A DNA stretch of 64,000 bases from an uncultured Pelagibacteraceae bacterium (lineage in GTDB: Bacteria; Pseudomonadota; Alphaproteobacteria; Pelagibacterales; Pelagibacteraceae): positions 1-64,000 of the forward strand of contig CACHKE010000006.1 of assembly GCA_902580335.1 (NCBI GenBank), given 5' to 3'. The translations under genes were made by a program, and so were the position numbers. This document shows, piece after piece, positions 53,596 to 63,786 of the stretch. The notes under the pieces are model-generated. The model was given only the letters and a program-made list of their open reading frames with translations. It had not been told where the DNA came from and made no database searches. Within the stretch, counting starts at the first letter, position 1. The number at the start of each line of letters is the position of its first letter.

Positions 53596-54598
53596 TTTTA
53601 TAATTATATTGACTTTTAACTCAAACGCACAAGAAAATAATGAAAAATATTTTTCAAATGATGAGGGTGTATTATCAATTATGTACCATCGATTTAATGA
53701 ATTCAAATATCCATCAACAAACATATCAATGAATATGTTCAAGGAACATGTTGATCTTATTTTGGATGCTAATTTAACTTTTTATCATCCAAAAGATTTT
53801 GTAGATGAGTTCGGTACTCCAAAAAAAGAGAAAAAGATACTTCTCACTGTTGATGACGCTTTTCAATCTTTTTATGATAACGCTTGGCCTTACCTGAAAA
53901 AAAATCAAATTCCATTTGTATTATTTGTCTCCACTGAACCTGTTGGTAATAATGGATACATGAATTGGGATCAAATTAAAGAAATTGAAAGTAGTGAATA
54001 TGGAGTTATTGGGCATCATTCACACTCTCATGATTATTTGATTGATAAATCAGAAGAAGTTTTTTTAAATGACATAAAAACATCAAATCTAATTTTTAAA
54101 GAAAAATTAGGATACGTACCAACTCTATTTTCTTACCCATTTGGAGAATATTCAGAATTTATGAGAGATTATATATCTGGAAATTTTAAAATTGCGTTTG
54201 GGCAACATTCTGGAATTATTGATATAAATAAAAATAGATTTGAACTTCCAAGATTTCCAATTAATGAAAAATATGGAGAAATAAAAAGATTTAAATCAAT
54301 AATAAACTATTATCCTCTTGAATATAAAAAATTGGAACCTGAGGAAAAAAAATTATCAAAAGAAAATAATCCGCCTAAATTTAAAGTAAAATTTTTTGAT
54401 GAACAAAAAAATATTGAAAATGTTAACTGCTATTCAAACGAAGGTAATAAATGGATGAAATCAAATATTAAACTTGTTGAAAAAGAACTCACGATAGAAT
54501 TTAGGGAACCATTCTTACCAAGAAGAGGCCGAATTAATTGCTCTGTAAATGACAATGGTAAATGGAGATGGTTTGGAACACAATTTATTATTCGATAA
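53543..54598 (+). CDS. secreted polysaccharide deacetylase family protein
   Basis: 351 residues with a signal peptide of about 30 residues ending at NSNAQE. The NodB-type domain begins near SIMYHRF, with the metal-binding LTVDDAF (Asp pair), HHSHSHDYL (H-x3-H) and FSYPFGEY motif. A C-terminal extension of about 100 residues with two Cys (NCYSNEG and INCSVNDNG) may form a small beta-sandwich. The enzyme probably removes acetyl groups from a periplasmic glycan or peptidoglycan. The signal peptide argues for the upstream start, which places 53 bp in antisense to tsaB. It faces the glucosaminidase gene, which fits cell-wall metabolism. Confidence 0.8.
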   Translation: MIIKKILSFTASIINLFIFIIILTFNSNAQENNEKYFSNDEGVLSIMYHRFNEFKYPSTNISMNMFKEHVDLILDANLTFYHPKDFVDEFGTPKKEKKILLTVDDAFQSFYDNAWPYLKKNQIPFVLFVSTEPVGNNGYMNWDQIKEIESSEYGVIGHHSHSHDYLIDKSEEVFLNDIKTSNLIFKEKLGYVPTLFSYPFGEYSEFMRDYISGNFKIAFGQHSGIIDINKNRFELPRFPINEKYGEIKRFKSIINYYPLEYKKLEPEEKKLSKENNPPKFKVKFFDEQKNIENVNCYSNEGNKWMKSNIKLVEKELTIEFREPFLPRRGRINCSVNDNGKWRWFGTQFIIR

Positions 54599-54604
54599 AA
54601 ACTT

Positions 54605-55687
54605 TTAAATTAAACTTTCTAACTCAATACTTGAAGGTAATAGTTTTGCATCATCAAAATCTTTCAAATTATTTTGTTGAATAATTTTTTGTAAAACTTT
54701 CACATACTCATTTCCTGTCTCAGCATATTTATCCAAATACTCTGATAAAATTATACTGTCTAATGGTTCACCCAGATCTCTTAATTTTGCTCTGGCTAAT
54801 CTAAAATCCTCGTAACTTGAATGTGTATTTATATTTCTCTGGTAAGCTCTTACAGATGCTTGTAAAACATTAAATTTCATAACTTTATGACCCTCATTTT
54901 TCTCAGCATCTTTTGGTTTTAGTCCTTCTCCAGACCATGTCCATTGTCCAAATAAAGCATTTCCTTGTTGTGCAAATCTTGAAGTGCCCCATCCTGTTTC
55001 TTTAGCGGCTTGGGCAAGTGCTAATGAAACTGGAACTATATCCATCCTTCTTTTTAAAACTGATAAATCTCTTGAAGGTATACCGTATTGTTTATATTTT
55101 TTTTCCAACCATTGTTTCTCAGATTTTGTATTGTTGCTCTTATTAATTATGCTGAATAATCTCTTTCTATCTAATTTGATGTTTTTATTTTCCTCTAAAA
55201 TTAATGGTAATACTATTTGTATAAAGAATTCTTTCCTCTTTTTAACACTCTCTATCATTTTTATTTCTGCGGGAAGTAAAGTCAATGCTATTGGCTTAAC
55301 CAATTTTTTTTTTCTAACATCATCAAGTTTATAATCTGTGTCTTCAAAAAGCTGTTTTATTGTTGAGGCATCTAATCTTACTGTATCCGTTTCTTGATCA
55401 TTTAAACTATAAATATCAATTAATAAATCATCCTCATTAAGTGTTTGGGAATTTGACGAATTTGAGGATTTTTTATTAAGAGTGTATGCAAGTATTGCTT
55501 TTGAATTATTTTGAATTCCAGCTGCGCTTTCAATTTTATTGCTAGTAAAACTGATTATAATTGGCAAAGAATAAAAAAATAAAATAACAACTACACTGCT
55601 TAAGATAATTCTTGGTAGCGAACTTAGACCATTTTCATCAAAAACTCTGAAAGGTTTAATCTTATTTCTTTTAAGGATTTTTCTCAT
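54605..55687 (-). CDS. Bax-like glucosaminidase domain protein
   Basis: 360 residues. One N-terminal membrane span (about 28-50) is followed by a long, Lys/Glu/Leu-rich region of unknown fold. The glucosaminidase domain starts near 210 with SLALAQAAKETGWGTSRFAQ, with the catalytic Glu in KETGWG, then NALFGQWTW. It is anchored in the inner membrane facing the periplasm and likely cuts peptidoglycan glycan strands, as E. coli Bax/FlgJ-type enzymes do. It lies three bases downstream of the nfuA stop on the same strand. Confidence 0.8.
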   Translation of the reverse strand: MRKILKRNKIKPFRVFDENGLSSLPRIILSSVVVILFFYSLPIIISFTSNKIESAAGIQNNSKAILAYTLNKKSSNSSNSQTLNEDDLLIDIYSLNDQETDTVRLDASTIKQLFEDTDYKLDDVRKKKLVKPIALTLLPAEIKMIESVKKRKEFFIQIVLPLILEENKNIKLDRKRLFSIINKSNNTKSEKQWLEKKYKQYGIPSRDLSVLKRRMDIVPVSLALAQAAKETGWGTSRFAQQGNALFGQWTWSGEGLKPKDAEKNEGHKVMKFNVLQASVRAYQRNINTHSSYEDFRLARAKLRDLGEPLDSIILSEYLDKYAETGNEYVKVLQKIIQQNNLKDFDDAKLLPSSIELESLI

Positions 55688-55690
55688 TTA

Positions 55691-56230
55691 TTAAACAGCC
55701 TCGACTTTTTTTACCTCTGGTAAGTAATGACATAAAAGATTTTGAACACCTTGTTTTAAAGTCATTGTAGAACTAGGACAGCCAGAACAGCTCCCTTGTA
55801 GTTGAACTTTAACTACTCCATCTTTAAATTCTTTGAATTTAATATCACCTCCGTCTCTAGCTATTGCCGGACGAATTTTATCCTCAAGTAATTGCACTAT
55901 TCGTTTCTCAATTTCATCAAAACTTTCATTTTGTTCAGTTAAATCTTTATTAATGACAAATTCTTTTCCTGATGCATAAAATTCATTAATATGAGAAATC
56001 ACGATATGTTTGATTTCATCCCAAGAATTTTCCTCATATTTATTGACTGAAATGAAATCTTTACCTAAAAAAATTCCCTCAACACCATTAACTGAAAGGA
56101 TATTTCTGACAAGCTCATTATTTATGTTGTCATTTTTATTTACTTCAAATGATCCTGCACTAGAAACAACTTTGCCTGGTATGAATTTTAACGAATTAGG
56201 ATTCGGTGTTATCTCAGTTTGAACGAACAT
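55691..56230 (-). CDS. NfuA-type iron-sulfur scaffold protein
   Basis: 179 residues in two domains: an Nfu N-terminal domain beginning MFVQTEITPNPNSLKFIPGK and a C-terminal NifU-like domain with Cys148/Cys151 in GSCSGCPSSTMTL. This is the mitochondrial NFU1/alphaproteobacterial architecture. It carries or delivers 4Fe-4S clusters, for example to lipoyl synthase, which would fit with the lipoylated PDH genes in this window, though no direct link is visible. Confidence 0.92.
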   Translation of the reverse strand: MFVQTEITPNPNSLKFIPGKVVSSAGSFEVNKNDNINNELVRNILSVNGVEGIFLGKDFISVNKYEENSWDEIKHIVISHINEFYASGKEFVINKDLTEQNESFDEIEKRIVQLLEDKIRPAIARDGGDIKFKEFKDGVVKVQLQGSCSGCPSSTMTLKQGVQNLLCHYLPEVKKVEAV

Positions 56231-56283
56231 AAATTATATATAAGCAATATTTTAAAAAATGGTACTGCTTTATTAAAATATAT

Positions 56284-57285
56284 TCAAAAACCTACAATTT
56301 CATGAATTTTTTTTATTTTTTTTGAGGCAATCTCATTAGCTTCCTCGTATCCATCTTTGAGTATTTTTTCTAAAAAAACTTTGTCATCTAATAGTTCTTT
56401 AATCTTTAATGAAATTGGACTGATTTCATTAACAATTACATCTGATAATTTTTCTTTAAATTCTGAAAAATTTTTTCCTGCAAATTCATCAATTGATTTT
56501 TGTAGTGTATTATTCATCAAACTTGAATAAATACCGATTAAATTTTTAGCCTCAGGTCTTTTTTCTAACTCCTCAATTTTGCTAGGTAAAGGCAAAGTAT
56601 CAGTTTTTGCTTTTTTGATCTTATTTATTATTTGATCTTTATCATCAGTTAAATTAATTCTACTCAAGTCTGACACCTCTGATTTACTCATCTTTTTAAG
56701 ACCATCCTTTAAACTCATAATTCTAGAAAATTCTTTTTTAATTAAAGGTTCGGGGGTTATAAAAAAATTTTCGATTTTATAATCGTTGTTAAATTTTTGA
56801 GCTATATCACGACATAACTCCAAATGTTGTTTTTGGTCGTCTCCAACTGGTACATGAGTTGAGTCATATAATAAAATGTCGGCTGCCATTAAAACAGGAT
56901 AAGAATAAAGACCGATACTTGCTTTTTCTTTATCCTTCCCAGCTTTTTCCTTAAATTGAGTCATCCTATTGAGCCATCCCATTCTGGCAACACAGCTTAA
57001 AATCCACGCTGCCTCTGAGTGAGCACTTACTTGAGATTGATTAAAAATTATACTTTTTTTAGGATCTATTCCACTTGCAACAAATGTGGCGACTGTCTCA
57101 TGTATATTTGATTTTAGATCTTTTGGATTTTGGCTTACAGTTATTGCATGAAGATCAACTACACAAAAAATGCATTCATTTTGAGTATCATTATTTAAAT
57201 CAACAAAATTTTTTATCGCTCCCAAATAATTTCCTAAATGAAGATTTCCAGTAGGTTGAACACCGGAGAAAATTTTTTTTTTCAT
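56284..57285 (-). CDS. trpS: tryptophanyl-tRNA synthetase
   Basis: 333 residues, class Ic. The HIGH-like motif is in [18 protein letters not shown] at 4-21, and KMSKS appears near 200. It charges tRNA-Trp. The gene begins three bases after murJ, the common alphaproteobacterial murJ-trpS order, and the pair is divergent from maeB. Confidence 0.97.
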   Translation of the reverse strand: MKKKIFSGVQPTGNLHLGNYLGAIKNFVDLNNDTQNECIFCVVDLHAITVSQNPKDLKSNIHETVATFVASGIDPKKSIIFNQSQVSAHSEAAWILSCVARMGWLNRMTQFKEKAGKDKEKASIGLYSYPVLMAADILLYDSTHVPVGDDQKQHLELCRDIAQKFNNDYKIENFFITPEPLIKKEFSRIMSLKDGLKKMSKSEVSDLSRINLTDDKDQIINKIKKAKTDTLPLPSKIEELEKRPEAKNLIGIYSSLMNNTLQKSIDEFAGKNFSEFKEKLSDVIVNEISPISLKIKELLDDKVFLEKILKDGYEEANEIASKKIKKIHEIVGF

Positions 57286-57288
57286 ATA

Positions 57289-58818
57289 CTAATACTTTAT
57301 TTTAATATCTTGATAATTAAAAGCTTTGATAAAATATGACAGTGCTAAATAAAAAAATATTGTCAATAAAACACATAACAATAAATAAGCAGACTTAAAG
57401 AAATAAGTATAACTTAATTGATTTTCAAATAACAAGATCAAATATTGAAAAAAAATACCCATCATAATCGATGCAAAAATTATTTTAACAAATTGTTTAA
57501 AAAAAGTTTTGTTAAATTCAAATAAGTTATTATTTTTTAGATAAATAAATAACATTGAAGAGTTAAACCATGAGGATATCGTCGTTGCTATAGGAATAAT
57601 TATAAAACCAATATCCTTAAAAAAATAAACACTTATCAAAATATTTAGCAAAACAGAAACTAAAGAAATATAAAATGGAGTTTTAGTATCTTGATTTGCA
57701 AAAAAAAATGTCGAAAAAACTTTTATTAATGCAAAGGCTGGGAGTCCTAAGCCAAAATAATAAAGAGCATTCGCAGTATTAAAAACTGAACTATCTGTAA
57801 AAGAACCATATCCAAATAGAGCTGAAATAATTTGTTCTGATCCTATAACTAACGCCACTGATGCAGGTATACTTAAAAACATACTTAACTCTAATGCTTT
57901 ATTTTGAATTATTGATATTTTCTTCTTTTTTTTTTGGTGAACATGTTTTGAGAGTTGGGGCAGAACAACAACACCAATAGCTATACCAGCTATTGCTAAA
58001 TTAATTTGATATATTCTATCTGCATAATATAAGTATGATACGGCACTTGCCTGGAATGAAGCTATAATTGTTCCAACCAAAATATTTATTTGGGTAACTC
58101 CTGAGGAAAAAATACTTGGTAGTAATTTCTTAAAAAAAAATTTTACTTTATTAGTGATTTTAAATCTAAAATCAAAATCTAAGACATAATATTTTTTTAC
58201 AAATCTATATAAAAAAATTAATTGTAGTAATCCTGCGATAGATACCCCATATGAAAGATAGTAAATTAACTCATCACCTAAATATCTTCCAAAAAATAAA
58301 ATAGTAATTAAAACTATATTCAAAATAATAGGCGCTGCTGAAGCAGCAGCAAATTTATTATGTGAGTTTAAAATTGCACCAAAAAAAGAAGATAAACTTA
58401 CAAACATTAAAAAGGGGAAAGTAATTCTTGTTAAAGCAGTCGCTAATTCAAATTTTTTAGTATTTTCAATAAAGCCTGGTGCTATCAGTCCCACAAAAAT
58501 TGGCATAAAAATTTCAATTATGAGAACTAAAAAAAATAAAGCTAAGAATAATAAATTAAAAACATCATTAGCAAATTTATTTGATCTAGATTTATTTTTA
58601 ACTAATTCAGAAGTGTAGCTTGGTACAAAAGCTGAATTAAAAGTTCCCTCAGCAAAAAGTCTTCTAAAAGTGTTAGGTATTCTAAATGCTACAAAAAAAG
58701 CATCAGCCAAAAAACTTGTTCCAAGAAAAATTGCTATCAAAACATCTCTCAAATATCCAAGTAATCTGCTAATAATAGTATAGAAACCAAAAGTCCCTGT
58801 TGACTTAACTAAATTCAT
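57289..58818 (-). CDS. murJ: lipid II flippase MurJ
   Basis: 509 residues with about 14 membrane spans and the MurJ/MviN start GFYTIISRLLGYLRDVLIA followed by FFVAFRIPNTFRRLFAEGTFNSAFVP, including the conserved Arg residues. It flips lipid II to the periplasmic leaflet for peptidoglycan synthesis and works alongside uppP (9.5 kb). It is the first gene of a murJ-trpS unit; nothing resembling a promoter stands out in the 50 bp shared with maeB. Confidence 0.95.
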   Translation of the reverse strand: MNLVKSTGTFGFYTIISRLLGYLRDVLIAIFLGTSFLADAFFVAFRIPNTFRRLFAEGTFNSAFVPSYTSELVKNKSRSNKFANDVFNLLFLALFFLVLIIEIFMPIFVGLIAPGFIENTKKFELATALTRITFPFLMFVSLSSFFGAILNSHNKFAAASAAPIILNIVLITILFFGRYLGDELIYYLSYGVSIAGLLQLIFLYRFVKKYYVLDFDFRFKITNKVKFFFKKLLPSIFSSGVTQINILVGTIIASFQASAVSYLYYADRIYQINLAIAGIAIGVVVLPQLSKHVHQKKKKKISIIQNKALELSMFLSIPASVALVIGSEQIISALFGYGSFTDSSVFNTANALYYFGLGLPAFALIKVFSTFFFANQDTKTPFYISLVSVLLNILISVYFFKDIGFIIIPIATTISSWFNSSMLFIYLKNNNLFEFNKTFFKQFVKIIFASIMMGIFFQYLILLFENQLSYTYFFKSAYLLLCVLLTIFFYLALSYFIKAFNYQDIKIKY

Positions 58819-58868
58819 GAATCATATTAGTCTTAAATTTACCTCATTTGTACACCTAATTAAGCTAA

Positions 58869-61154
58869 ATGAAAAAAACAAAAATTGATCATTATACAGA
58901 TAAAGAGGCTTTAGATTACCACCGTCATAACAAGCCAGGAAAGATCGAAATCTCATCCTCAAAAAATATGACTACAAAAAGAGATCTCGCATTAGCTTAT
59001 TCGCCAGGTGTGGCAGCACCAGTAAAAGCCATAAGTGAAAATCCAGAAACTGCATTTGATTACACAAGTAAAGGAAATCTTGTGGCAGTAATTAGTAATG
59101 GTTCTGCAATTTTAGGTATGGGTAACTTAGGAGCCTTAGCCTCAAAACCTGTTATGGAAGGAAAAGCAGTATTATTCAAAAGATTTGCCGATATTGACTC
59201 AATTGATCTTGAAATTGACTCACAAGATCACAACGAAATAATTAATAGTGTTAAAAATTTTGCTCCAAGTTTTGGAGGGATTAATCTGGAGGATATTGCT
59301 GCTCCAGATTGTTTTATTATCGAGGAAAAACTTAAAGAAATTTTAGATATTCCTGTCTTTCATGATGATCAACACGGTACAGCAATCATAACTACAGCTG
59401 CATTAATCAACGCACTAGATATTACAAAAAAAAAAATTAATGAAGTAAAAATAGTTGTCAACGGCGCAGGCGCATCAGCGATGGCTTGTGCTAATTTATT
59501 TAAGAAAAGTGGTGTTCCACAAAAAAACATTACAATGGTTGATAGAACAGGGGTAATCTTTAGTGGAAGAGAAAATTTAAACCAGTGGAAATCAGCTCAT
59601 GCTATTGAAACTGAACATCGAACTTTATCAGATGCAATCAGTAATGCTGATGTATTTTTAGGTTTATCAGCAAAAGGAGCTTTGACAAAGGATATGGTTA
59701 AAAAAATGGCTAAGAATCCCATTATATTTGCATGCGCAAATCCTGATCCAGAAATTAAACCTGAGGAAGTTGCTGAAGTAAGAAGTGATGCAATTATGGC
59801 CACTGGAAGATCTGACTATCCAAACCAAGTAAATAATCTAATTGGTTTTCCATATATATTTAGAGGCGCATTAGATGTAAGATCTAAAACCATAAACGAG
59901 GAAATGAAAATTGCTGCCGCTCACGCAATTGCAAACTTAGCTAAAGAGGAAGTTCCTGATGAGGTTGTTGCAGCAATGGGGGGTGAGAGACCACATTATG
60001 GGAAAGATTATATAATTCCATCAACATTTGATCCAAGACTTATAAGTGTAATTCCTGCTGCAGTAGCTAAAGCGGCAATAGACACTGGTGTTGCGAGAAT
60101 AAATATAAAAGATTTTGATAATTACAAAGATCAATTAAGACAAAGATTAGATCCAACAGTTACGATCATGCAAGGTATAAATAACTATATAAAGAAAAAA
60201 CCCAAAAAAGTAATTTTTGCAGATGGTGAGGATGAAAACATGCTTAAAGCAGCAATAGCATTTAAAAACTCAAATTTAGGAATACCGATCTTAGTCGGAA
60301 AAGAGGATTTAATTAAGAATCAATTAAAGAAAATAGGTTACAGTGAAAATTTTGATATAGAAATTACCAATTCAAAAGATGCCAAAAAAAGAGAAAAATA
60401 TGTAAAATATCTTTTTGGCAAACTTCAAAGAAATAAAGGGATGCTAGAGCGAGATTGCGATCGTTTAATCAGAAATGATAGAGTTATTTGGGCATCTTGT
60501 ATGGTGGCGTGTAAGGATGCTGATGCGATGGTCACTGGAAATACCAGAAGATATTCCTCATCACTAGAAAAAATTACTCAAGTTGTAGATCCCAGAGCTG
60601 GAGAAATTATGTTTGGCCTAAATTTAATAGTGAATAGAGGAAAAACAATTTTCATATGCGATACCTCTGTCATTGAATACCCTGATGCAAATCAGCTAGC
60701 AGAAATGGCAAAATCAGCAGCTCGGGTAGTTAGATTATTTGGATTTGATCCTAAAGTTGCTTTCTTATCTCATTCCACTTTTGGAGAACCTGCTACTGAT
60801 AGAACAAAAAGGCTAAGCGATGCAGTTGAAATTTTAAAGAAAGAGAAAGTCGATTTTAAATTTGATGGAGAAATGCAGCCAGATGTTGCTTTAGAGGAGT
60901 TATATAAAGAGCTTTACCCTTTTTCAGAAATTGTGGGAAATTCGAATGTATTGATAATGCCTAGCCAACATAGTGCAGCTATTTCTTACAAAATGATAAA
61001 ATCAATGAGCAGAGCAAAAGTTATTGGACCATTATTAATTGGTTTGGGTCTTCCAATAGAGATTGCTCCTCTAAGAACTTCTACTTCAGAAATTATAAAT
61101 CTAGCATCAATTGCAGCGTATTCGTCAGATGTGATTGATTATAAAAAAAATTAA
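58869..61154 (+). CDS. maeB: NADP-dependent malic enzyme with C-terminal phosphotransacetylase-like domain
   Basis: 761 residues. The malic enzyme part (1 to about 430) holds the [14 protein letters not shown] segment, the HDDQHGTAI metal site and a Rossmann motif [16 protein letters not shown]. The remaining about 330 residues form the PTA-like domain found on MaeB, usually regulatory by acetyl-CoA rather than catalytic. The enzyme oxidatively decarboxylates malate to pyruvate with NADP, feeding the PDH genes at 4.3-8.6 kb and providing NADPH. It converges with the BON lipoprotein gene with a four-base overlap. Confidence 0.95.
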   Translation: MKKTKIDHYTDKEALDYHRHNKPGKIEISSSKNMTTKRDLALAYSPGVAAPVKAISENPETAFDYTSKGNLVAVISNGSAILGMGNLGALASKPVMEGKAVLFKRFADIDSIDLEIDSQDHNEIINSVKNFAPSFGGINLEDIAAPDCFIIEEKLKEILDIPVFHDDQHGTAIITTAALINALDITKKKINEVKIVVNGAGASAMACANLFKKSGVPQKNITMVDRTGVIFSGRENLNQWKSAHAIETEHRTLSDAISNADVFLGLSAKGALTKDMVKKMAKNPIIFACANPDPEIKPEEVAEVRSDAIMATGRSDYPNQVNNLIGFPYIFRGALDVRSKTINEEMKIAAAHAIANLAKEEVPDEVVAAMGGERPHYGKDYIIPSTFDPRLISVIPAAVAKAAIDTGVARINIKDFDNYKDQLRQRLDPTVTIMQGINNYIKKKPKKVIFADGEDENMLKAAIAFKNSNLGIPILVGKEDLIKNQLKKIGYSENFDIEITNSKDAKKREKYVKYLFGKLQRNKGMLERDCDRLIRNDRVIWASCMVACKDADAMVTGNTRRYSSSLEKITQVVDPRAGEIMFGLNLIVNRGKTIFICDTSVIEYPDANQLAEMAKSAARVVRLFGFDPKVAFLSHSTFGEPATDRTKRLSDAVEILKKEKVDFKFDGEMQPDVALEELYKELYPFSEIVGNSNVLIMPSQHSAAISYKMIKSMSRAKVIGPLLIGLGLPIEIAPLRTSTSEIINLASIAAYSSDVIDYKKN

Positions 61155-61744
61155 TTTTTTTGAATTCTTAAATCATCGACAATCAAAATACTTGCTACAA
61201 CGTCCTCTACATCTAATATTTCTTTAGCTTCTTCTATAACAAGTGACTTTTCATCTGATGTCAAAGCTATACCGTAAATATAAATTTTCTTTTTATATGT
61301 ATCGATTTGATAATTAGTTGCTTTTATCTGTTTATTAATAATTAAAGCAGTTCTTAATTGAGAAGTAATTAAAACATCTTTTGCAGATTGCTTAAAGTTA
61401 AATTTCTCTTTAATCTTAATATCATTTCGTACAGATCTGGCCCCTTCAGTTTCCCAAGCCAGTTTTGTTATTTGAAGTTTTTCTTCAGGGTTATCAACTT
61501 TACCTGTTAAGAATATTCTTCCATCCAAGACTTTTGATTTTATAGATAAAAAATATTTTTTATCTTGTAATAATATTCTTGCTGATAAATTTTTTTGCAT
61601 TATAGAGTCATCAATCTGTGTCCCTAAAGACCTAGGATCCAGAGCAACTGACACTCCTGTTCCAAAAATTCCCTTTGAAGAAACACCAACACATCCTGAC
61701 AAAAACAAAGTGATCAATATTAATATTAAAATTTTAAACTTCAT
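61151..61744 (-). CDS. BON-domain lipoprotein
   Basis: 197 residues. A lipoprotein signal peptide ends at the lipobox FLSGC, with Cys about 17. Two BON (OsmY/nodulation) domains follow, each with a hydrophobic strand pattern around FLSIKSKVLDGRIFLTGKVDN and KKIYIYGIALTSDEK. DolP/OsmY-type proteins sit in the periplasm or outer membrane and maintain envelope integrity. It overlaps rsmI by 11 bases, the usual rsmI-neighbour for this family (dolP is near rsmI in E. coli). Confidence 0.85.
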   Translation of the reverse strand: MKFKILILILITLFLSGCVGVSSKGIFGTGVSVALDPRSLGTQIDDSIMQKNLSARILLQDKKYFLSIKSKVLDGRIFLTGKVDNPEEKLQITKLAWETEGARSVRNDIKIKEKFNFKQSAKDVLITSQLRTALIINKQIKATNYQIDTYKKKIYIYGIALTSDEKSLVIEEAKEILDVEDVVASILIVDDLRIQKN

Positions 61745-62597
61745 TTTTTAGCTTTAAACAAAAATTATAAATTTTTTTTTTTGGCACAGAATTATTTTGA
61801 GAAATTAGATTTACAATTTCTTTAATACTTAATTTTTTAATCATTTTTCTTATGTTATTCTTATCTGATTCACTTAATAAAAGAGAACCCTTTTTTAATT
61901 TTTTTTTTTCAGATATGACTAGGGTTAATTCACCTTTTAAGTTTTCATCAAAAGGTTTTAAATTATCAACTTTATATCTTAAATATTCCTCATAGAACTT
62001 TGTCATTTCTCTACAAATCAAAATATCTCTTTCAGAAAAACTATCTTTAATAAATGGAATAGCTTTATTTATTTTTTTTGGTGACATAAAAAAAACTATA
62101 GATGAATCTAATTGTGTCAGAAATTTCAAATCATTTTTAATATCTTTTAGTTTTGTTGGAAAGAAACCATAAAAAAAATATTTTTCAGAAAAACCACTAA
62201 TTGATACAGCTGTACTAACTGCAGAAGGGCCTGGTAATGGAAATATATTTATTTTCTCCTTAACACACTCTCTTACTAATATGGCTCCAGGATCTGATAT
62301 TCCAGGAGTGCCCGCATCCGAAACAAGAGATATAATTTTATCATTTCTTAAATGATTTATAATTAAAGATAAATTTTTCTTCTCATTAAATTTGTGATTG
62401 GAAAATAATTTCGATTTTACATCAAATTTTTCCATCACTTTTTTAGAAATTCGGGTGTCCTCGCAAAGAATTAAATCAGACTTTTTTAAAATTTCTATTG
62501 CTCTGTAAGTAATATCTCCTAAATTTCCTATCGGTGTAGGTATTATATATAGCCCTTTTTTAATTTCTTTATTTTGAAATTTAGGGTTTAAAGTCAT
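61734..62597 (-). CDS. rsmI: 16S rRNA 2'-O-methyltransferase RsmI
   Basis: 287 residues of the tetrapyrrole-methylase fold: YIIPTPIGNLGDITYRAIEIL, CEDTRISKK, and the SAM-binding SDAGTPGISDPGAIL. It methylates C1402 of 16S rRNA. It is divergent from the LpoA-like gene with 34 bp between starts. The rsmI plus periplasmic-binding-protein pair recalls E. coli rsmI-lpoA. Confidence 0.95.
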   Translation of the reverse strand: MTLNPKFQNKEIKKGLYIIPTPIGNLGDITYRAIEILKKSDLILCEDTRISKKVMEKFDVKSKLFSNHKFNEKKNLSLIINHLRNDKIISLVSDAGTPGISDPGAILVRECVKEKINIFPLPGPSAVSTAVSISGFSEKYFFYGFFPTKLKDIKNDLKFLTQLDSSIVFFMSPKKINKAIPFIKDSFSERDILICREMTKFYEEYLRYKVDNLKPFDENLKGELTLVISEKKKLKKGSLLLSESDKNNIRKMIKKLSIKEIVNLISQNNSVPKKKIYNFCLKLKNEV

Positions 62598-62631
62598 AAT
62601 TATACAATACTAAAATTATATAAATCATTAA

Positions 62632-63786
62632 ATGAATAATTTTTTTAAAATTCTTTTCTCTATATTTTTTGTTTTGTTATTTGAAACATCCATTTCATAT
62701 TCTGAAGAAACAAAAATTAAAATAGGAGTATTAGCTCCACTCTCAGGAGAAGATGCGTCTTTAGGAAAACAAATACTTAATTCCATTAGAATGGCCTTAA
62801 TTGACATAAAAGATAATAACATAGAAATATATCCTAAAGACACCAGGTCAGATCCCGATGTGACTTTACGATCAGCTCTGGAATTTGAGAAGATGGGAAT
62901 ATCATTGGTTATCGGTCCAGTTTTTCACAAAAATTTATTATTTCTAGATAAAGTAAAAAGTATCACTTTTTTATCTTTAACAAACAAAACTTTAGATCTT
63001 CACAAAAATATCATTAGCAGTGGCATTAACTCCTCTTCACAATTGAATACAATTAGAAAATTTTTAGAAATGAGTGAGATAAAAAAAACAATTTTTTTAA
63101 TTCCAAATTTAAATTATGACCTAGAGATTAAAAAAGGAATTAAAGAATCAAAGATAAAATTTTTTAAACAATATAACTATGATATTGACCCTACTAAATT
63201 AACTAAACAAATAGAAAAAATAACAAATTACGGAATAAGAAAACAAAATCTACTTGATGAAATATTAAGAGTTGAAAATTCTGATGATCCAAATAAGGAA
63301 AAAATTATAGAAAATCTTGAAAAAAAATACACTCTTGGAAATGTAAGATTTGATTCAGTTATTATTACAGATTTTGATGAGAGTTTAAAAAGTGTTATCA
63401 CTTCATTGCTATACACTGATGTATCACCAAAAAATAAATATATAATTACTTTAAACCAATGGTTTGATGAAAGTTTGTTAAAGGAACAAAATTTACAACC
63501 AATTTATTATCCCTCAATTAACAAACAAAATTTGGATGAGTTTACTAATAAATTTTCTAAAAAATTTAATTATAAACCTAATTATCTATCATTACTTAGT
63601 TATGATTTAGTTGGATTAATATATTACCTGTCACTAAAAAATGAAGCTTTAGAAATAAACAAATCGTTTAAAACACAAAATACATTTAAAGGAAAAATAG
63701 GAGTTTTCGAAATTAAAGATAATAAGATAAATCACCAGCTAAATTTTTATGAAATTAATAACGGTAAACTTAAAGAAATTTTTTAA
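62632..63786 (+). CDS. periplasmic binding-protein fold lipoprotein-like protein (LpoA/penicillin-binding protein activator-type)
   Basis: 384 residues with an N-terminal signal peptide of about 24 residues ending near SYSEE. The mature part begins IKIGVLAPLSGEDASLGKQI, typical of type-I periplasmic ligand-binding (Leu/Ile/Val-BP) folds. No lipobox Cys is obvious, in contrast to E. coli LpoA, so it is likely free in the periplasm. Next to rsmI, it occupies the position of LpoA, which activates a penicillin-binding protein, but an ABC-transporter binding role cannot be excluded. No permease is adjacent. Its end overlaps the convergent rdgB by 17 bases. Confidence 0.75.
   Translation: MNNFFKILFSIFFVLLFETSISYSEETKIKIGVLAPLSGEDASLGKQILNSIRMALIDIKDNNIEIYPKDTRSDPDVTLRSALEFEKMGISLVIGPVFHKNLLFLDKVKSITFLSLTNKTLDLHKNIISSGINSSSQLNTIRKFLEMSEIKKTIFLIPNLNYDLEIKKGIKESKIKFFKQYNYDIDPTKLTKQIEKITNYGIRKQNLLDEILRVENSDDPNKEKIIENLEKKYTLGNVRFDSVIITDFDESLKSVITSLLYTDVSPKNKYIITLNQWFDESLLKEQNLQPIYYPSINKQNLDEFTNKFSKKFNYKPNYLSLLSYDLVGLIYYLSLKNEALEINKSFKTQNTFKGKIGVFEIKDNKINHQLNFYEINNGKLKEIF

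Noticed and set aside
53596..53742. Longer TsaB start at 53742
   Set aside because: The added residues lie antisense to the deacetylase coding region and resemble nothing; the MNKLIID start matches the family.
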